Shown piece by piece: positions 45,517 through 57,600 of a DNA stretch of 64,000 bases. Location: NCBI RefSeq assembly GCF_037975245.1, contig NC_092581.1, positions 12,427,303-12,491,302 on the forward strand, given 5' to 3'. How positions within the stretch are numbered: the first letter of the stretch is position 1; the number at the start of each line of letters is the position of its first letter. A model generated the notes under the pieces. The model saw nothing but the letters and a program-made list of their open reading frames with translations. It searched no databases and was not told where the DNA came from. Source of the DNA: Apostichopus japonicus. Taxonomy: Eukaryota > Echinodermata > Holothuroidea > Aspidochirotida > Stichopodidae. The position numbers and the translations under genes are program-made.

Positions 45517-46840
45517 CAGGGGCGTATCCGGGGGGGAGCAACAGGCGCGCGCCCCCCTATTGGCCGTCACCAAAACAAAAAAAGTTTAGCAAAAAAAAAA
45601 AAAAATTGATGACGACCTTTAAGTGAGTTGTCGGTGATCGCTCAACCCCCCCCCCCCCCTCCCGTATGCTTTATTTTTTGTTTGCCAAAAAAAAAGTTCT
45701 GGCGAAGTTCGGCGGCATAATAGTTTTAGAAACATAGATGGTAATTGTGTTTGTATTATCACTATAAACACTAAGTGACATGCCAGCCATACTAAATTGT
45801 GCATTTTGTGTCCATTTACTGGAAATGTTGCTTATTATTAAGGTCGAAAAATGGATCACATATGGCAATGGGCGGCGATCCTGGGGGGGGGGGAAGGGGA
45901 TATACCCCCCATGAAAATGGGTGGAGGGGATGTAATACACCATATCCCCCCCACCAAATGCCAGGGATAAGAATATTTTCATGCCTAAATTTATGCATCA
46001 TCGTTAATGTACGGCTCTTTTTTAGCTTCATTTCTCGCCTACCATAAACGCAGTGCGATCTTTTCAAATAAAGCGTCTTTATAAAGCAAGAATAGTTGAC
46101 TGTAGGCTTCATTGGCCCTATAACAACAAAATGTATTATTGCGCCCACGGTATTGATATAGTACATATATGCACCCTCATAGTATTCATATAGGCCCTAT
46201 AGTAGGCCTACACACGTACATGTTCCCTCGAACAGCTGAGAATCTCATGTTACCAGGGTAATGCTTAATACACGTTTCACCTGGATGCCCCAGCAATCGG
46301 TACCTAGGAATGTAACTATGTGTTATTGTGTATTGCATGTGTATAGGCCTATAATAGCCTGCATGAGGCCATTTTCTTCATCGAATAATATAAAAGAGCT
46401 CTCGAACATTCTAACGTTGCGCCTGAAACAAGATTGACAGGGGCAATTTTCCCAAAATAACACCCGAAATTAAAAAAAAAGGTATTTTGGATCCTGATTA
46501 TGAGATATTTCGGACATGACATCCCTATTTTAAAGTTGGGTATATGCCGCTTGGAAACCTCGGGAAGTGCCGTTTCCGGCCATCTAGAGGGTTTGTTAAT
46601 CCCAAAATTTTCTTGTACGCTTCGCGCCAACACATGGTGGCGCTACGCTTAGATAGTCAACAATATCCCCCCCCCCCCCACTCGGAAGTACGGATCGCCG
46701 CCCATGCATATGGCACCATTTTGCATTTCAGCCCTTCTTCGAAAGCAAAAATTGTCCACCCCTCCCCTTAGACCCATCCCCCAGGACGGCATCATTCATG
46801 CCTGACGCCCCCCTATTGGAAAATCCTGGATACGCCCCTG
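45517..46840. mobile_element. hAT-like element, 1324 bp
   Basis: Ends CAGGGGCGTATCC / GGATACGCCCCTG. Direct flanks CTGGAG (45511-45516, 46841-46846), six bases rather than eight. Contains another element at 45867-46706 and C/G-run blocks at both ends. Confidence 0.75.
45867..46706. mobile_element. Nested hAT-like element, 840 bp, 8-bp TSD
   Basis: Ends (C>A)ATGGGCGGCGATCC / GGATCGCCGCCCATG with exact 8-bp flanks CATATGGC (45859-45866, 46707-46714). Its right half (GGAAGTGCCGTTTCCGGCCA, CTTCGCGCCAACACATGGTG) is shared with 38090-38190 and 1880-1990. Confidence 0.88.
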
Positions 46841-47039
46841 CTGGAGGTTATTGCATGTATACCAAAAAAGGGTAAGGGTGGGGGATGGATTGGTGCAACA
46901 ACTGGACCGCAGTTCTATAGATAGGCTTTTACTAAAAGAAAGTTTACTTTATCAATATTTCATCAAACAAAGATCTTGTTACATTTATAATTTTTCAAAG
47001 CACTAAGTATTGAAGCTTGGACCAATCTTATATTTGGTG

Positions 47040-47420
47040 TGTAGAAGTATTTTGATGGAGGTCAAAGGTCATTTGGGGTCACCAGGGGTCAAATTGTGAA
47101 AAACGAACAAAATCATAAGGCTATATAACCTCACAAAATTGTCAAATTTTGGCCCAAAAGGAAAATTTTCAATTGTTTTTAGAGGAGGTTAAAGGTCATT
47201 TGGGATCACCAGGGGTCAAATTGTGAAAACCTTGTAAACACGTTATTTCAAGAAGGGAAGCTTTAACCAATCTCATATTTCGTGTGTAGGAGTACCACAT
47301 TGAGGAACAGAATCCTATTGTTTTTGGTGGAGGTCTAAGTAAATTTGGGATCACCAGGGGTCAAATTGTGGAAACCTTGTAAACATGATATCTTAAGAAG
47401 GAAAACTTGGACAAACTGTA
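47040..47420. repeat. Dispersed repeat with AGGTCAAAGGTCA, copy 2
   Basis: About three units, each with GGAGGTCAAAGGTCATTTGG or a variant, GATCACCAGGGGTCAAATTG and TTGTAAACA.G.TAT.TCAAGAAGG. The DR1 motif is perfect at 47059-47071 and has one change (AGGTTAAAGGTCA) at about 47188. Confidence 0.85.
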
Positions 47421-48390
47421 CATCTTGCAGTACCCTCTGTTGCTTTGTGCTTTTGTTAATTTAATACAATATATGAGCTCTTGGGGATCGACAGAAGCGA
47501 CTTTCAAAATTCACATTGTAATAACTAGATTTACGTTGGTTTCTTAAACTTTCCCATGATCCTTTGCATGTGCAAATGCGTTGTCGACCGTGCACTCGCT
47601 CAGCCCTTGCGAGCAATGTGATTTTATAATCTACCGTATCTCCCACCGACCAGCCTATAAGATATCTAAGGGCGTTTAGCCTCATAAGAATATAGGAGAG
47701 GCTGTTAGCAATTGTAAATTAGCTTAAGGGCATCAGTAGATAAGAATCAGAATTCTCGACCAACTCTCCATTGACTTAAGTGTGTCGGTAACTTTTGGAG
47801 TTGGCAAATACGTCTCTGCATACATGCCTGTGCACAAAGGTGTGTTACGTTGTACTGTTGGTACATACAACGTTGCTATTGGAATATCATTGTGAATCAT
47901 CGGTAGTATATCTTTGCTTCCGTTGTTGAAGTTTTTAGTCGTATTTAGCAATTGTTGAGATTCAGTGCCAAATAAAAACTTCAGGTTTGGTTGTTGTAAC
48001 GTTGGGGAAATTACCAGGCGCCGTTAACGAAAATTAACTGTCGCCTAGTATTAGAGGCAAACCAGACGCAAACTCTTAGAGACCAGGTGGCAAATATCGC
48101 CCGGAGCCTGCTTTAATGTACGGCTTGTATGTGCACCACATTAAGTAGAAGAAGCATGTTTTCTTTGGTAGAGATCAATCTGTATGCCGAATACAAGAAA
48201 AGATTACATCTCGGTCATCAGCTGCCAATTTGAATAGTGTTTGTCATATCTCAATGTTTTTTGCTGTACTACTTAGATCGAAGTATGTTGTTCATCGTGG
48301 CTATTCCCTACAGCCTAGTGTGTCACATTCATATAATATTTTTCATGTAGCATCATCGAAACAGCACTGCAGTTTTGCTGTCTGGTTAAT
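47421..48390. other. Intergenic, nothing recognised
   Basis: Short open frames only; none has recognisable motifs or splice-supported partners. Confidence 0.4.
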
Positions 48391-48394
48391 TAAA

Positions 48395-48690
48395 TTTTTC
48401 ACAATAAGTTGCGTTATTATGGTGCTTTTATCACATCGGAGGGAATCAGAAGGGCGCCACCCATAGTAAGTATGATAGTGGGAAGTCGTGATTTTGGCCA
48501 AAATCGAACAAAAAACAACCAAAACCTTACAAAGCTGTCAAATTTGGGACAAAATGAAAGTTTCCAAATTTCTGTTAGAATACATATGACGGATTCTCTG
48601 CACCAGAACACGCTTCTTTCTAGCAAAAGTGGAATTCGACGAAGTTTTAGTTATTTAATTTGATATGAAATGACGTCAAGATATGGTTTT
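48395..48690. repeat. Dispersed repeat family, copy 2 (cf. 34700-35115)
   Basis: Shares GAGGGAATCAGAAGGGCGCC, AAATTTCTGTTAGAATACAT and GAAATGACGTCAAGATATGG with the copy near 34930-35115. Confidence 0.75.
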
Positions 48691-48699
48691 AAGGTTTTT

Positions 48700-50197
48700 A
48701 AAGTGACCAGCTTTAACCAGCTACATTTGTGCTTATATAAAGGTCTCAGTTTCAGGTTATTTAACTGCTGTACGAGGATTTGTGCCTATTGCGTCAATTG
48801 CCAATGGGAAAGTAATATCACTTGCAATTCAGATCTACAATTGGGCATTAATATCATAAACTACAAAATCAATACTACATTTACTGATCATGTGGTACAG
48901 TTATGTATGATTTGAGCAAATAGTCTAGTTTTCAAAACAATTGTATTTTCAGCAAGTTGCTGTCAAATTGTGAAATTCTAGGCCTGAATTTACTACTCTC
49001 CTGCTTAAAAATCAATCGGGCCGATTTGTCCCCGGCTCCTTGGTCCTCTCTACGTGCTCCTATACAGTACACCAATGTCAAATTCAATTAAAAAGGTAAA
49101 ATTTGAAGGAGTAGAGATAAGCTGTTTATCTTCCCAAAGAACGCAGGCAATCTACGTGACATTTATTATCATACCTCCTTGTTAAAAAAAAAGTCTAAAA
49201 TTCCGATCTATTGCCTTATGGAATAACTTTAACAAGTAAATCGAAACCAAACCCTTCAATTATTGCTTTCAGACATAATTTCATAAATGTAGTAGTATTT
49301 CAGTTGTTTTTATTAAGTTTAACCCGTGTACGTTCCCTTGGAGGGCGGGGGGGGGGGGGCGGGGATGTTGGAGAAAAGGTCATTTGGTTATTTGTTTTTA
49401 ACTGTTCTACTTTTGTTCACTTCCTTTTTCTTGTTCTGGGAGTGATCTTCTTGCCAAGTCCTCGAGTTTGTTTGTAGTTTTTTTTAACACCTCCTTTCAC
49501 TTCGACACTTCTTGTTCTTGCTACATATTTATTCGTTATGAATGATGTAATTAAACATACTGTAACGCTTCCCGCTTCGGTAATATGGCGAAGTACCCAT
49601 TTGGCAAGTAAGGAAGGGGGCTATAGAGAGAGACTCGAGGACACCGTTGAAAAGAATACACTAAAAGTGCATTAAGAGTTTTTACCTCCATGCAAGAACC
49701 AACTCTCACAGCCACTGGCTCACCCACCTCAAAACTGTATATATAATACATTTTTACATAAATGTGAAAATAATTATAAAATGAATGGTAATATAAATGT
49801 GAAAATCATAATAAAATGAATGGTAACCAGTCCACAGCTATATCCACTGAGCCACCTGACTAATTAATTCTACATTAGCTGAAATTTATTTTGAAGGTTT
49901 TGCAATAAATTCCGTTACTATGAATAAATATCTTCCTCCAGAAATCCTTCCTCCAATTAGCACAATGGATGAGAATACTTCATAAGCGTACGATGTTTCT
50001 TTATTGCATCACAACACAGGATATATACTGGGGGTATAATGTTTTCTTCAAAAGATCTAAATGTTACAATAGGTTTACACTAAAATACTATTAAATATAG
50101 TAGTAGTTGTTTTTTTACTTAACATAATTGTACCTTCAAGTTGGAAATATGAAGGGGAAAAAAGAGAAATTCAAAGTTTTCAGATCCTAGTGGACAC
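48700..50197. other. Intergenic, nothing recognised
   Basis: AT-rich. A G run at 49347-49365 may be another hAT-like remnant. No gene or RNA recognised. Confidence 0.4.
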
Positions 50198-50211
50198 TAT
50201 CATATCACAAG

Positions 50212-50404
50212 ATCGCTTCTCGGCCTTTTGGCTAAGATCATGTGTAGTATCTGTTCCCTTTCGAGGGGAATGTTGATGCACACCCGACGATGATCACACG
50301 GTCACAGTCCCGTTGCAAGGTGAATGGGGTTGAGAGCGGATCAGTCGTTCGGTAGTTTGGTTTTCGTGGCCAGGTTCTTTCCTGGGCGACTTCTTCTTAA
50401 AAAG
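50212..50404 (+). mobile_element. U2 snRNA-headed SINE, complete copy with 14-bp TSD
   Basis: Starts ATCGCTTCTCGGCCTTTTGG, the exact 5' end of U2 snRNA. It follows U2 for about 44 nt (one change, ATCATG for ATCAAG), including GTAGTATCTGTTC. It then changes to a ~150-bp non-U2 body and 3' hairpin (CCAGG...CCTGG) ending TTAAAAAG. The flanks TATCATATCACAAG (50198-50211) and TATCAAATCACAAG (50405-50418) are a target duplication with one mismatch, showing retroposition. Confidence 0.93.
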
Positions 50405-50600
50405 TATCAAATCACAAGGTTTAATAATGACAGCTCCCCTGACACGACTTTCAAACAACGATATCTGGTTACCGGAGAAAACTTCTTACCAGTCGTTCTT
50501 CACAAAAGTCCCTGTCACATCATCTAAACATGATGGTTGTGTTAACTATCCCTTTAAGATAAAAAAAAAACAAGGACAATTTCATATATCAGCATTTATA

Positions 50601-51428
50601 CTGCTTAGATATAAATTTAATTCTAGGACTTTTTCTTTGATAATAAAAATCAAAGTATTCCTGCTAAAAAAAACGACTTTTATAACACGTGAAGAATGGT
50701 TTTCCGATCCTCTAGTATTTTATGCATTACCGAACAATATCGGGGGTAGGGTGGTGGAGGGTGAGGGGGATGGGTTGTGTCAACTTAGCGTGGCTTGCTT
50801 GAATGTCCTTATTATGACCCCTAGAAGTCTCACGTACGTGCAGGAAGCATTATCGGGATTCTAACAGGAAATGTGTGATGAGTCTTTTTCACAGAACACG
50901 TCAATGAAAATTTGATGGAATAGTCGGATAATTCCACTTCCACGAAAGTACAGCTTTACATATTAGGGTTATGAATAATACATTTAAGCAATGATCTATG
51001 GGCGACATTATGGAATTAATGATTAGAGCAATGATGATTATATTGCTGAGATATAAATTTATTTCTGGACCACTTCTTTGATAATAAAAATCAAATTATT
51101 CCTGATAAAAACCGACTTGTATAACATGTAAAACAATGGTTCTCATCCTCTAGTATTTTATGCATTACCGAACCATATAGTTTTGTTTTTGTCAACATAG
51201 CGTGGCTTCCTTGTATGTCCTTATTATGACCTCTATAAGTCTCACGAATATGCAGGAAGCAATCTCAAGATTCCAACAGGAAATGTGGTACCGGTATGCG
51301 TCGTTTTAACAGAACAAGTCAATGAAAAGTTGATCGAACAGTCGGATAACTCCACTTCCAAGAAAGTACAGCTGTACATATTAGGGTTATGAATAATACG
51401 TTAAAGCAATGACAATATGGGCAAAATG
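50601..51428. repeat. ~430-bp tandem duplication upstream of the Cys-rich gene
   Basis: 50601-51014 and 51043-51428 share GATATAAATTTA, TCCTCTAGTATTTTATGCAT, GTGGCTT.CTTG.ATGTCCTT and GTACAGCT.TACATATTAGGG, with point changes and one ~20-bp gap (a G/T-rich insert around 50742-50776 in copy 1). The second copy ends about 145 bp before the start codon at 51574. Confidence 0.9.
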
Positions 51429-51573
51429 ATCAAAATAATGATTAAGACCTAAAACTGTCCTTGTAAGTTCGTGACCACGTTGTGCGCAGTGTTTAAACAT
51501 ACTTCGAATTGGTTGTCTTCTTCATATTAACAAAATTCTCTTGGAGTATTTCCAGTGTAAATTATCAAAGATT

Positions 51574-51622
51574 ATGGCGAGTAAGACAGTTCTACGAGCA
51601 GTTCTCCTAACAGTTTTCGTTT
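51574..51622 (+). CDS. Cys-rich gene exon 1 (signal peptide)
   Basis: ATG at 51574 in ATTATGGCG context; donor GTTT|GTAAGT. Sixteen codons plus one base, strongly hydrophobic. Confidence 0.75.
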
Positions 51623-54600
51623 GTAAGTTCCGTTTTTCTCTTGAATTTTCATTCATTTATCAATCGATTGAATTATTAGTGTAATTTAAAATCGAATTTG
51701 CAAATATAAAGTTTGATTTTTTTGTCAGCGAAATTATAAACCAACTGAGATATATTATAGTTGAGAGTACGCTCACTGTATTAATTTTACGTATGGTACG
51801 TCGTCGCTTATAAATGTTATTTAAAGTTGTGCATCTTTCTTAAGCACGGCCATACATAGGAAACAGTTTTGTACTTTTGAATATTCTATTTATACTATTT
51901 ATATCATATTAAATAATATCATGCTTTGCTGTGTACTTGGGTGGAAAAACAACAGTTGAATGTACGTTTGTGCGGTATATTTTAATATTATGCAATAATA
52001 AATACATTTCAAGTTGCTGTACACTAATGAATCCTAGAAAGGAATCAATACCATCATGCGAGATCAGTTATAGAATGCTAGCAGGCTGTCGATACCTACA
52101 TCGAAAACAACATCTCATTGGCATTTTATAGTAAATAGACATATCAGTAACCTCAAGCTGTATTTTCTTCAACTTAATGATTTGTCTACGCAATTGGTAC
52201 TGCATGTGCTTCATAAAACGTGTCGCGGATCGTTGGCATAATCTGGTACAAATAATTTTCAATACACTTTATATATCTAACATTTACCCTTAGGAGTCAG
52301 CCAGGCCCTTAGCAAGCCTGGGGAACGTAGTTCCCCCCCCCCCAACTCCTCCCATGCATACCAAGTTGCCCCCCTCCCACCCACCCCCAAAACACACGCA
52401 CTTACACATTAACGCCAACATCATGGATACAAAATGCTCCTTACAAGTTACCGAAACATTGATTTTTAATGATGGCGCCGCCTAACTCAGAATTAGGGCC
52501 TATACTTGGCCTATGCATGGTCTGAAAGTAGCACGCATAGACCTTTGCTTGAGTGTCTCTTCATTGTGTTTTCTTAAAAAGGCCTGACTAGTGCAGCGGC
52601 AATTCTTGATTGTAGAATCTATTGTGAGCTTGCCACAGATATTAACAGTCCAGATCTGCTTGTGACATCAACACCCGCAGAGTGTGAATGTGTTCAGGAA
52701 GAAGAATTTGATGGTAAGTCAAAACAGATTTATTATACTACAATGCTATATATGTCACATAAATTGTTGAAAAGGTCTTCCGCTCGTCGATATAGCTTTG
52801 AATAAATTAAAGCTATCTCTAATTCATTGGCATATATTTATTAATTTATTACATAATTTATTTAATGCTATAGTCTCTATTCCATTTCAAGATAATCTAC
52901 GAAATTCATTTAAATTATATTTTGAATTTGCTGGAAGATATCTTGGATTCTTGAAAAGACATCTTTAAACAATAAAAAAACACAATCAGTGCTTCATTAT
53001 TGTTGCTAATTGCTTAATTAGGCAGACCATGCACACCATATAGGCATACCCTGCACAGTATTTAAACTTTTCATAATGTTTTCTTACAAAATGATTTTAA
53101 AAAAATCTTGTTAATCGAACATGTTGGTAATTATCATCAAGCAGATTTTTCGCACAAAATTATAATTTTCAGATTTTGATATCCTCCTTCTGACTCCAGG
53201 TGAACTTTCGTAGACTTTCCAGACCTGTCAATAAAATAAAAGTAAACGTTTATTAGTACCAAATAATAGACATTTTGGACGGTTAAATTTGAAACAAATA
53301 TTCCTAGGTTCTCATAAAATAAGGTGTTTAATCTAGATTAGAAAACAAAGTAAACAATAAGCTACTGTTTGGGTAATTACCCTTCTCCTCCATGTCAAAA
53401 TTTAATTTGGTTAAATTTTGTTTTGTTTTTAACTTTGTAGATTATTCAGGTGATGGTTCTGGTGGAATTATTCTGACTCCCTGTGAAATTTACTGTGACA
53501 TCAAAGAAAGGGATCTCTCGAAAAGAAACTTGATCCGACCGGGTGGATGCACGTGTGACTCAGATCCAATACCTACAGGTGGTAAGGAAACTTTTAACAT
53601 AGGTTACACTTCCAGGGAAAAAAATAAATAAAAAAATGTCCTTCATTTGTAACAACCTTTTTGGGAATGTCTGCATTTAGACATGGAATTGGTAATACAG
53701 AGTTCTTTTCCTAATTATGAGATCATTTTGCATGATAGTAGTAATCATTACTTTGATCAACAAATTCAGGAAAGGAGGGTTGATTTTCAAAGGGCTGCAA
53801 GCGAAAAAAGAAAAGAAACATTACCGTGAAGTTTACAGGATAAATTATTTTGGTACTGAATACTGCACCATTTTTGTGTCCATAAGTAGTCCTGAGTAGA
53901 AAAAGTGGTCCTTACCACTTGAATACGTCGACCCTCTACTTAGATTGATGGGTATCCTAATAAAGTGTTTAATGGTTTGATGCAATTTTGAAATGAGTTT
54001 GTATTTAACTTGTTAACAAAATTTCAAATTTATTATCTTTCAGAATGTCAGGAACTAGAGTGTCCAGAATGGTATCATTTTGACAAGTCAAGTTGCAGTA
54101 AGTATACTAGGCCAACAGTAAAGTCTGGATGATTTAGGTGACGTGTATAATAATTGCCTATTTAGGATACAGTAAAAAGAAACATTTATTTGGGAGATAT
54201 GGAACAGAAACCATGAAACAAAGCTTTCCCTAAAGTCATATAAGCAGTGGAAATTATGTAATAATTCTGTGTAAATTCGATTTTTTTTTTTATTTAATTT
54301 TTTTTACCAATTGTGTGTCCAATCTAAAATAATTGTAAGGTATCACAAAAAGTCCAAAACTGTCGGTATGATTACGAAAGAAACTTTGAAAGAAAATTTG
54401 TATACCTTGCATTAAAACGATGAAATATGTGTCGGCCAAGGAATAGAGAAGAGCTCCTACATAACACATTAAAAGTAAAGACGAGAGCTGTTAAAGGGGC
54501 TGAACCCACGCAATTTAGTAAGAAATTGTGCAGCCAGCCAGCCATATGTGTGTTCAATGTGAAAAACATTCATTCTCACATTTAATAGTCTCATCAGCTG

Positions 54601-57600
54601 CAAGAGATGCTTCCAGAATCCTAAAACCGTTTTATCAATAGTTCAAGATATGCTTTTAAGACCAGAATGCTAAAGTGGTTTTATCAATAGTTCAAGAGAT
54701 GCTTTCAAAGACCAGAATGCTAAAGCAGTTTTATCCATAGTTCAATAGATGCTTTCAAAGACCAGAATGCTAAAGTGGTTTTATCAATAGTTTAAGAGAC
54801 GCTTTCAAAGACCAGAATGCTAAAGTGGTTTTATCCATAGTTTAATAGATGCTTTCAAAAGACCATAATCCTCAAGCGGTTTTATCCATAGTTTAAGAGA
54901 TGCTTTCAAAGACCAGAATCCTCAAGCGGTTTTATCCATAGTTTAAGAGATGCTTTCAAAGACCAGAATCCTCAAGCGGTTTTATCCATATAGTTCAAGA
55001 GATGCTTTCAAGAGCAGAATGCTAAAGCGGTTTTATCCATAGTTTTAGAGATGCTTTCAAAGACCAGAATCCTAAAGTGGTTTTATCCATAGTTCAAGAG
55101 ATGCTTTTAAGACCAGAATGCTAAAGTGGTTTTATAAATAGTTCAAGAGATGCTTTCAAAGACCAGAATGCTAAAGCAGTTTTATCCATAGTTCAATAGA
55201 TGCTTTCAAAGACCAGAATGCTAAAGTGGTTTTATCAATAGTTCAAGAGACGCTTTCAAAGACCAGAATGCTGAAGCAGTTTTATCCATAGTTTAATAGA
55301 TGCTTTCAAAAGACCAGAATGCTAAAGTGGTTTTATCCATAGTTCAAGAGATGCTTTCAAAGACCAGAATCCTAAAGCGGTTTTATCCATATAGTTCAAG
55401 AGATGCTTTCAAGACCTAAAGCGGTTTTATCCATATAATTTAAGAGATGCTTTCAAGGACCAGAATCCTCAAGCGGTTTTATCCATAGTTGACATGGACT
55501 ATTCCAATGTCTTATCAATGCTTTCTGCTATTCCTGTACAAAGGATATGATTTGAAAAGAATTATTTGCAAATCTTTTTCATTAATTGCTGATTTATGTT
55601 TCACTTTTCTAAGTGATTTTGTTTTTCTTTCCTCTTTCTTTGTTTTCTTTTTACAGAGTGCGTTACATCGAAGTGTCCCTCTCATTATGTTCGTATCGAT
55701 GAACGTTGTGAATGTAAGACATTGTCGTGTTTTGTTTCCACAGAATCTCAGTTTACATGTATAGTATAGTATAGTATAGTATAGTATAGTATAGTATAGT
55801 ATAGTATAGTATAGTATAGTATAGTATAGTATAGTATAGTATAGTATAGTACAGTACAGTACAGTACAGTACAGTACAGTACAGTACAGTACAGTACAGT
55901 ACAGTACAGTACAGTACAGTATAGTATAGTTTAGTACAGTACAGTATAGTATAGTAAAGACCTGTCAAAAGCAAATAAACATGAAACCAGTGGTATTTAT
56001 GTATATAGTTATGATGGCAGCTTGATATAATAATTGAAGTGTATCTCATTACAAAAACATTGAGTGATCATTAAATGTTCATTATTTCTTTTCTCAGTGT
56101 AATATATTACTATCATAGTTGTGTTCTTTTGTGGTTTTAATCTCAGATTTCTCAACCCACCTCACAGTCAAGCCTGCCTTTAGAAAAAACAGTCCTCCTC
56201 AAATCCACTCCAGCAATAATAATTTGTTACTTTATATAGCATAAACTACCCCAAAGTACTACCATTAGGGTTCATCCTTTCGCACACTGAATTGACCAGC
56301 CACCATATGATTGTAAACAAAGGTGCTCTAATGGCCAGCAATACTTTCCTGTGTGAAGAAAAATTTGGCTTGACAAATGGAATAGTACACTGTGTGTTTA
56401 ATCATGAATTCTTGCAGAGGAGCGTTCAGTATGGCTAGGGACTGGGGCGGTGTTTGATATAGGCAGGGAAGATCGTAATGATGGGTGCAATCATATCGTA
56501 TCACCCAAATTGTCTTTTGCAATTGTTGAGTGAGCTCCTGCATGTTGTCACTTGTAGCGAATGTAGCGAACAATGTATTTTTGTTACATGTGTAATGATG
56601 TCTGAGGGTAATGATGTCTGTCTGTAATGATGTCTGTCTGTAATGATGTCTGTGTATTACATTATCACTTCACCTGGGCTAGTTAAGCTTCATCTTAGAA
56701 TGTCTTATGACCACATCACTTCCCTAGTACTTCTTTCCCAAGCTCCCCCCCCACCCCCCCCCCCTAGCCCATCAAGCTCTCCAACTACCTCAACTTCCAA
56801 CAGGAGACAAATTTAAATGTAAAAATAGTTTTCGTTTTGATATGATGTGAATTAAGCTGATTAGTGTTTCCTTGTATGATTGATGGATTACAGATTGTAA
56901 CCTTGAATGTTCAGCCGGTTACTATGTGGACAACACATGTGGTAAGTAGTACTTAATTATATATGTAGATTTAATCAGCCTTGAAAGAATACAGGATAGA
57001 GATGTATACTGCTTTAATAGGACAAAATGAGATGCCACGAAATGTATTCTTAATTGGGGTTAGCAATGTTGGCAATAACATCAGTTATAATGTTTAAACT
57101 TCGAACAGACCAGTTCTTGTAGATACAAGCAACTATCTTGAAGTATATACTTGGTGTAAACTATGGCGTTTGTACTTAAAATTGTAACAACAAGTGGCAC
57201 ACGAATGTCAAATTAAGAACAAACTATTTTTTTCATCATTCAAGAGTTGCAGATGGTTTTAATACTCCGACCCCTTGTGCTTTAACAATTGCGGTAGAGA
57301 AGGTGGTGGGGTCCATATTTAAAGTGATATGTCGATATTCTAAAGGATATGTTGATGTTCTTAATGATATCTCCATGTCCTAAATGACAACTCCATCTCC
57401 TAAATGATATCGCCATCTCCTAAATGATATCTCTGTGTCCTATTGATATATCCATTTTCAAAATGATATCTCCATGTCCTTAATGATATCTTCATGTCCT
57501 AAATAATATCTGCATATCCTTAATGATATCTCCATGTCCTAAATGATATCACCATCTCCTAAATGATATCTCTGTGTCCTAATGATATATCCATTTCCTA

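Noticed and set aside
45155-46166. Several 80-116-aa frames with Pro/Gly runs around 45-46 kb
   Set aside because: All lie in C/G-run segments of hAT-like elements and encode homopolymer-derived Pro/Gly tracts.
50212-50255. Functional U2 snRNA gene
   Set aside because: Only the first ~44 nt are U2; the Sm site and 3' stem-loops are absent and target duplications show retroposition.
55753-56049. Minus-strand 98-aa frame rich in LYYT/LYCT
   Set aside because: Translation of the (TATAG)n/(TACAG)n array.
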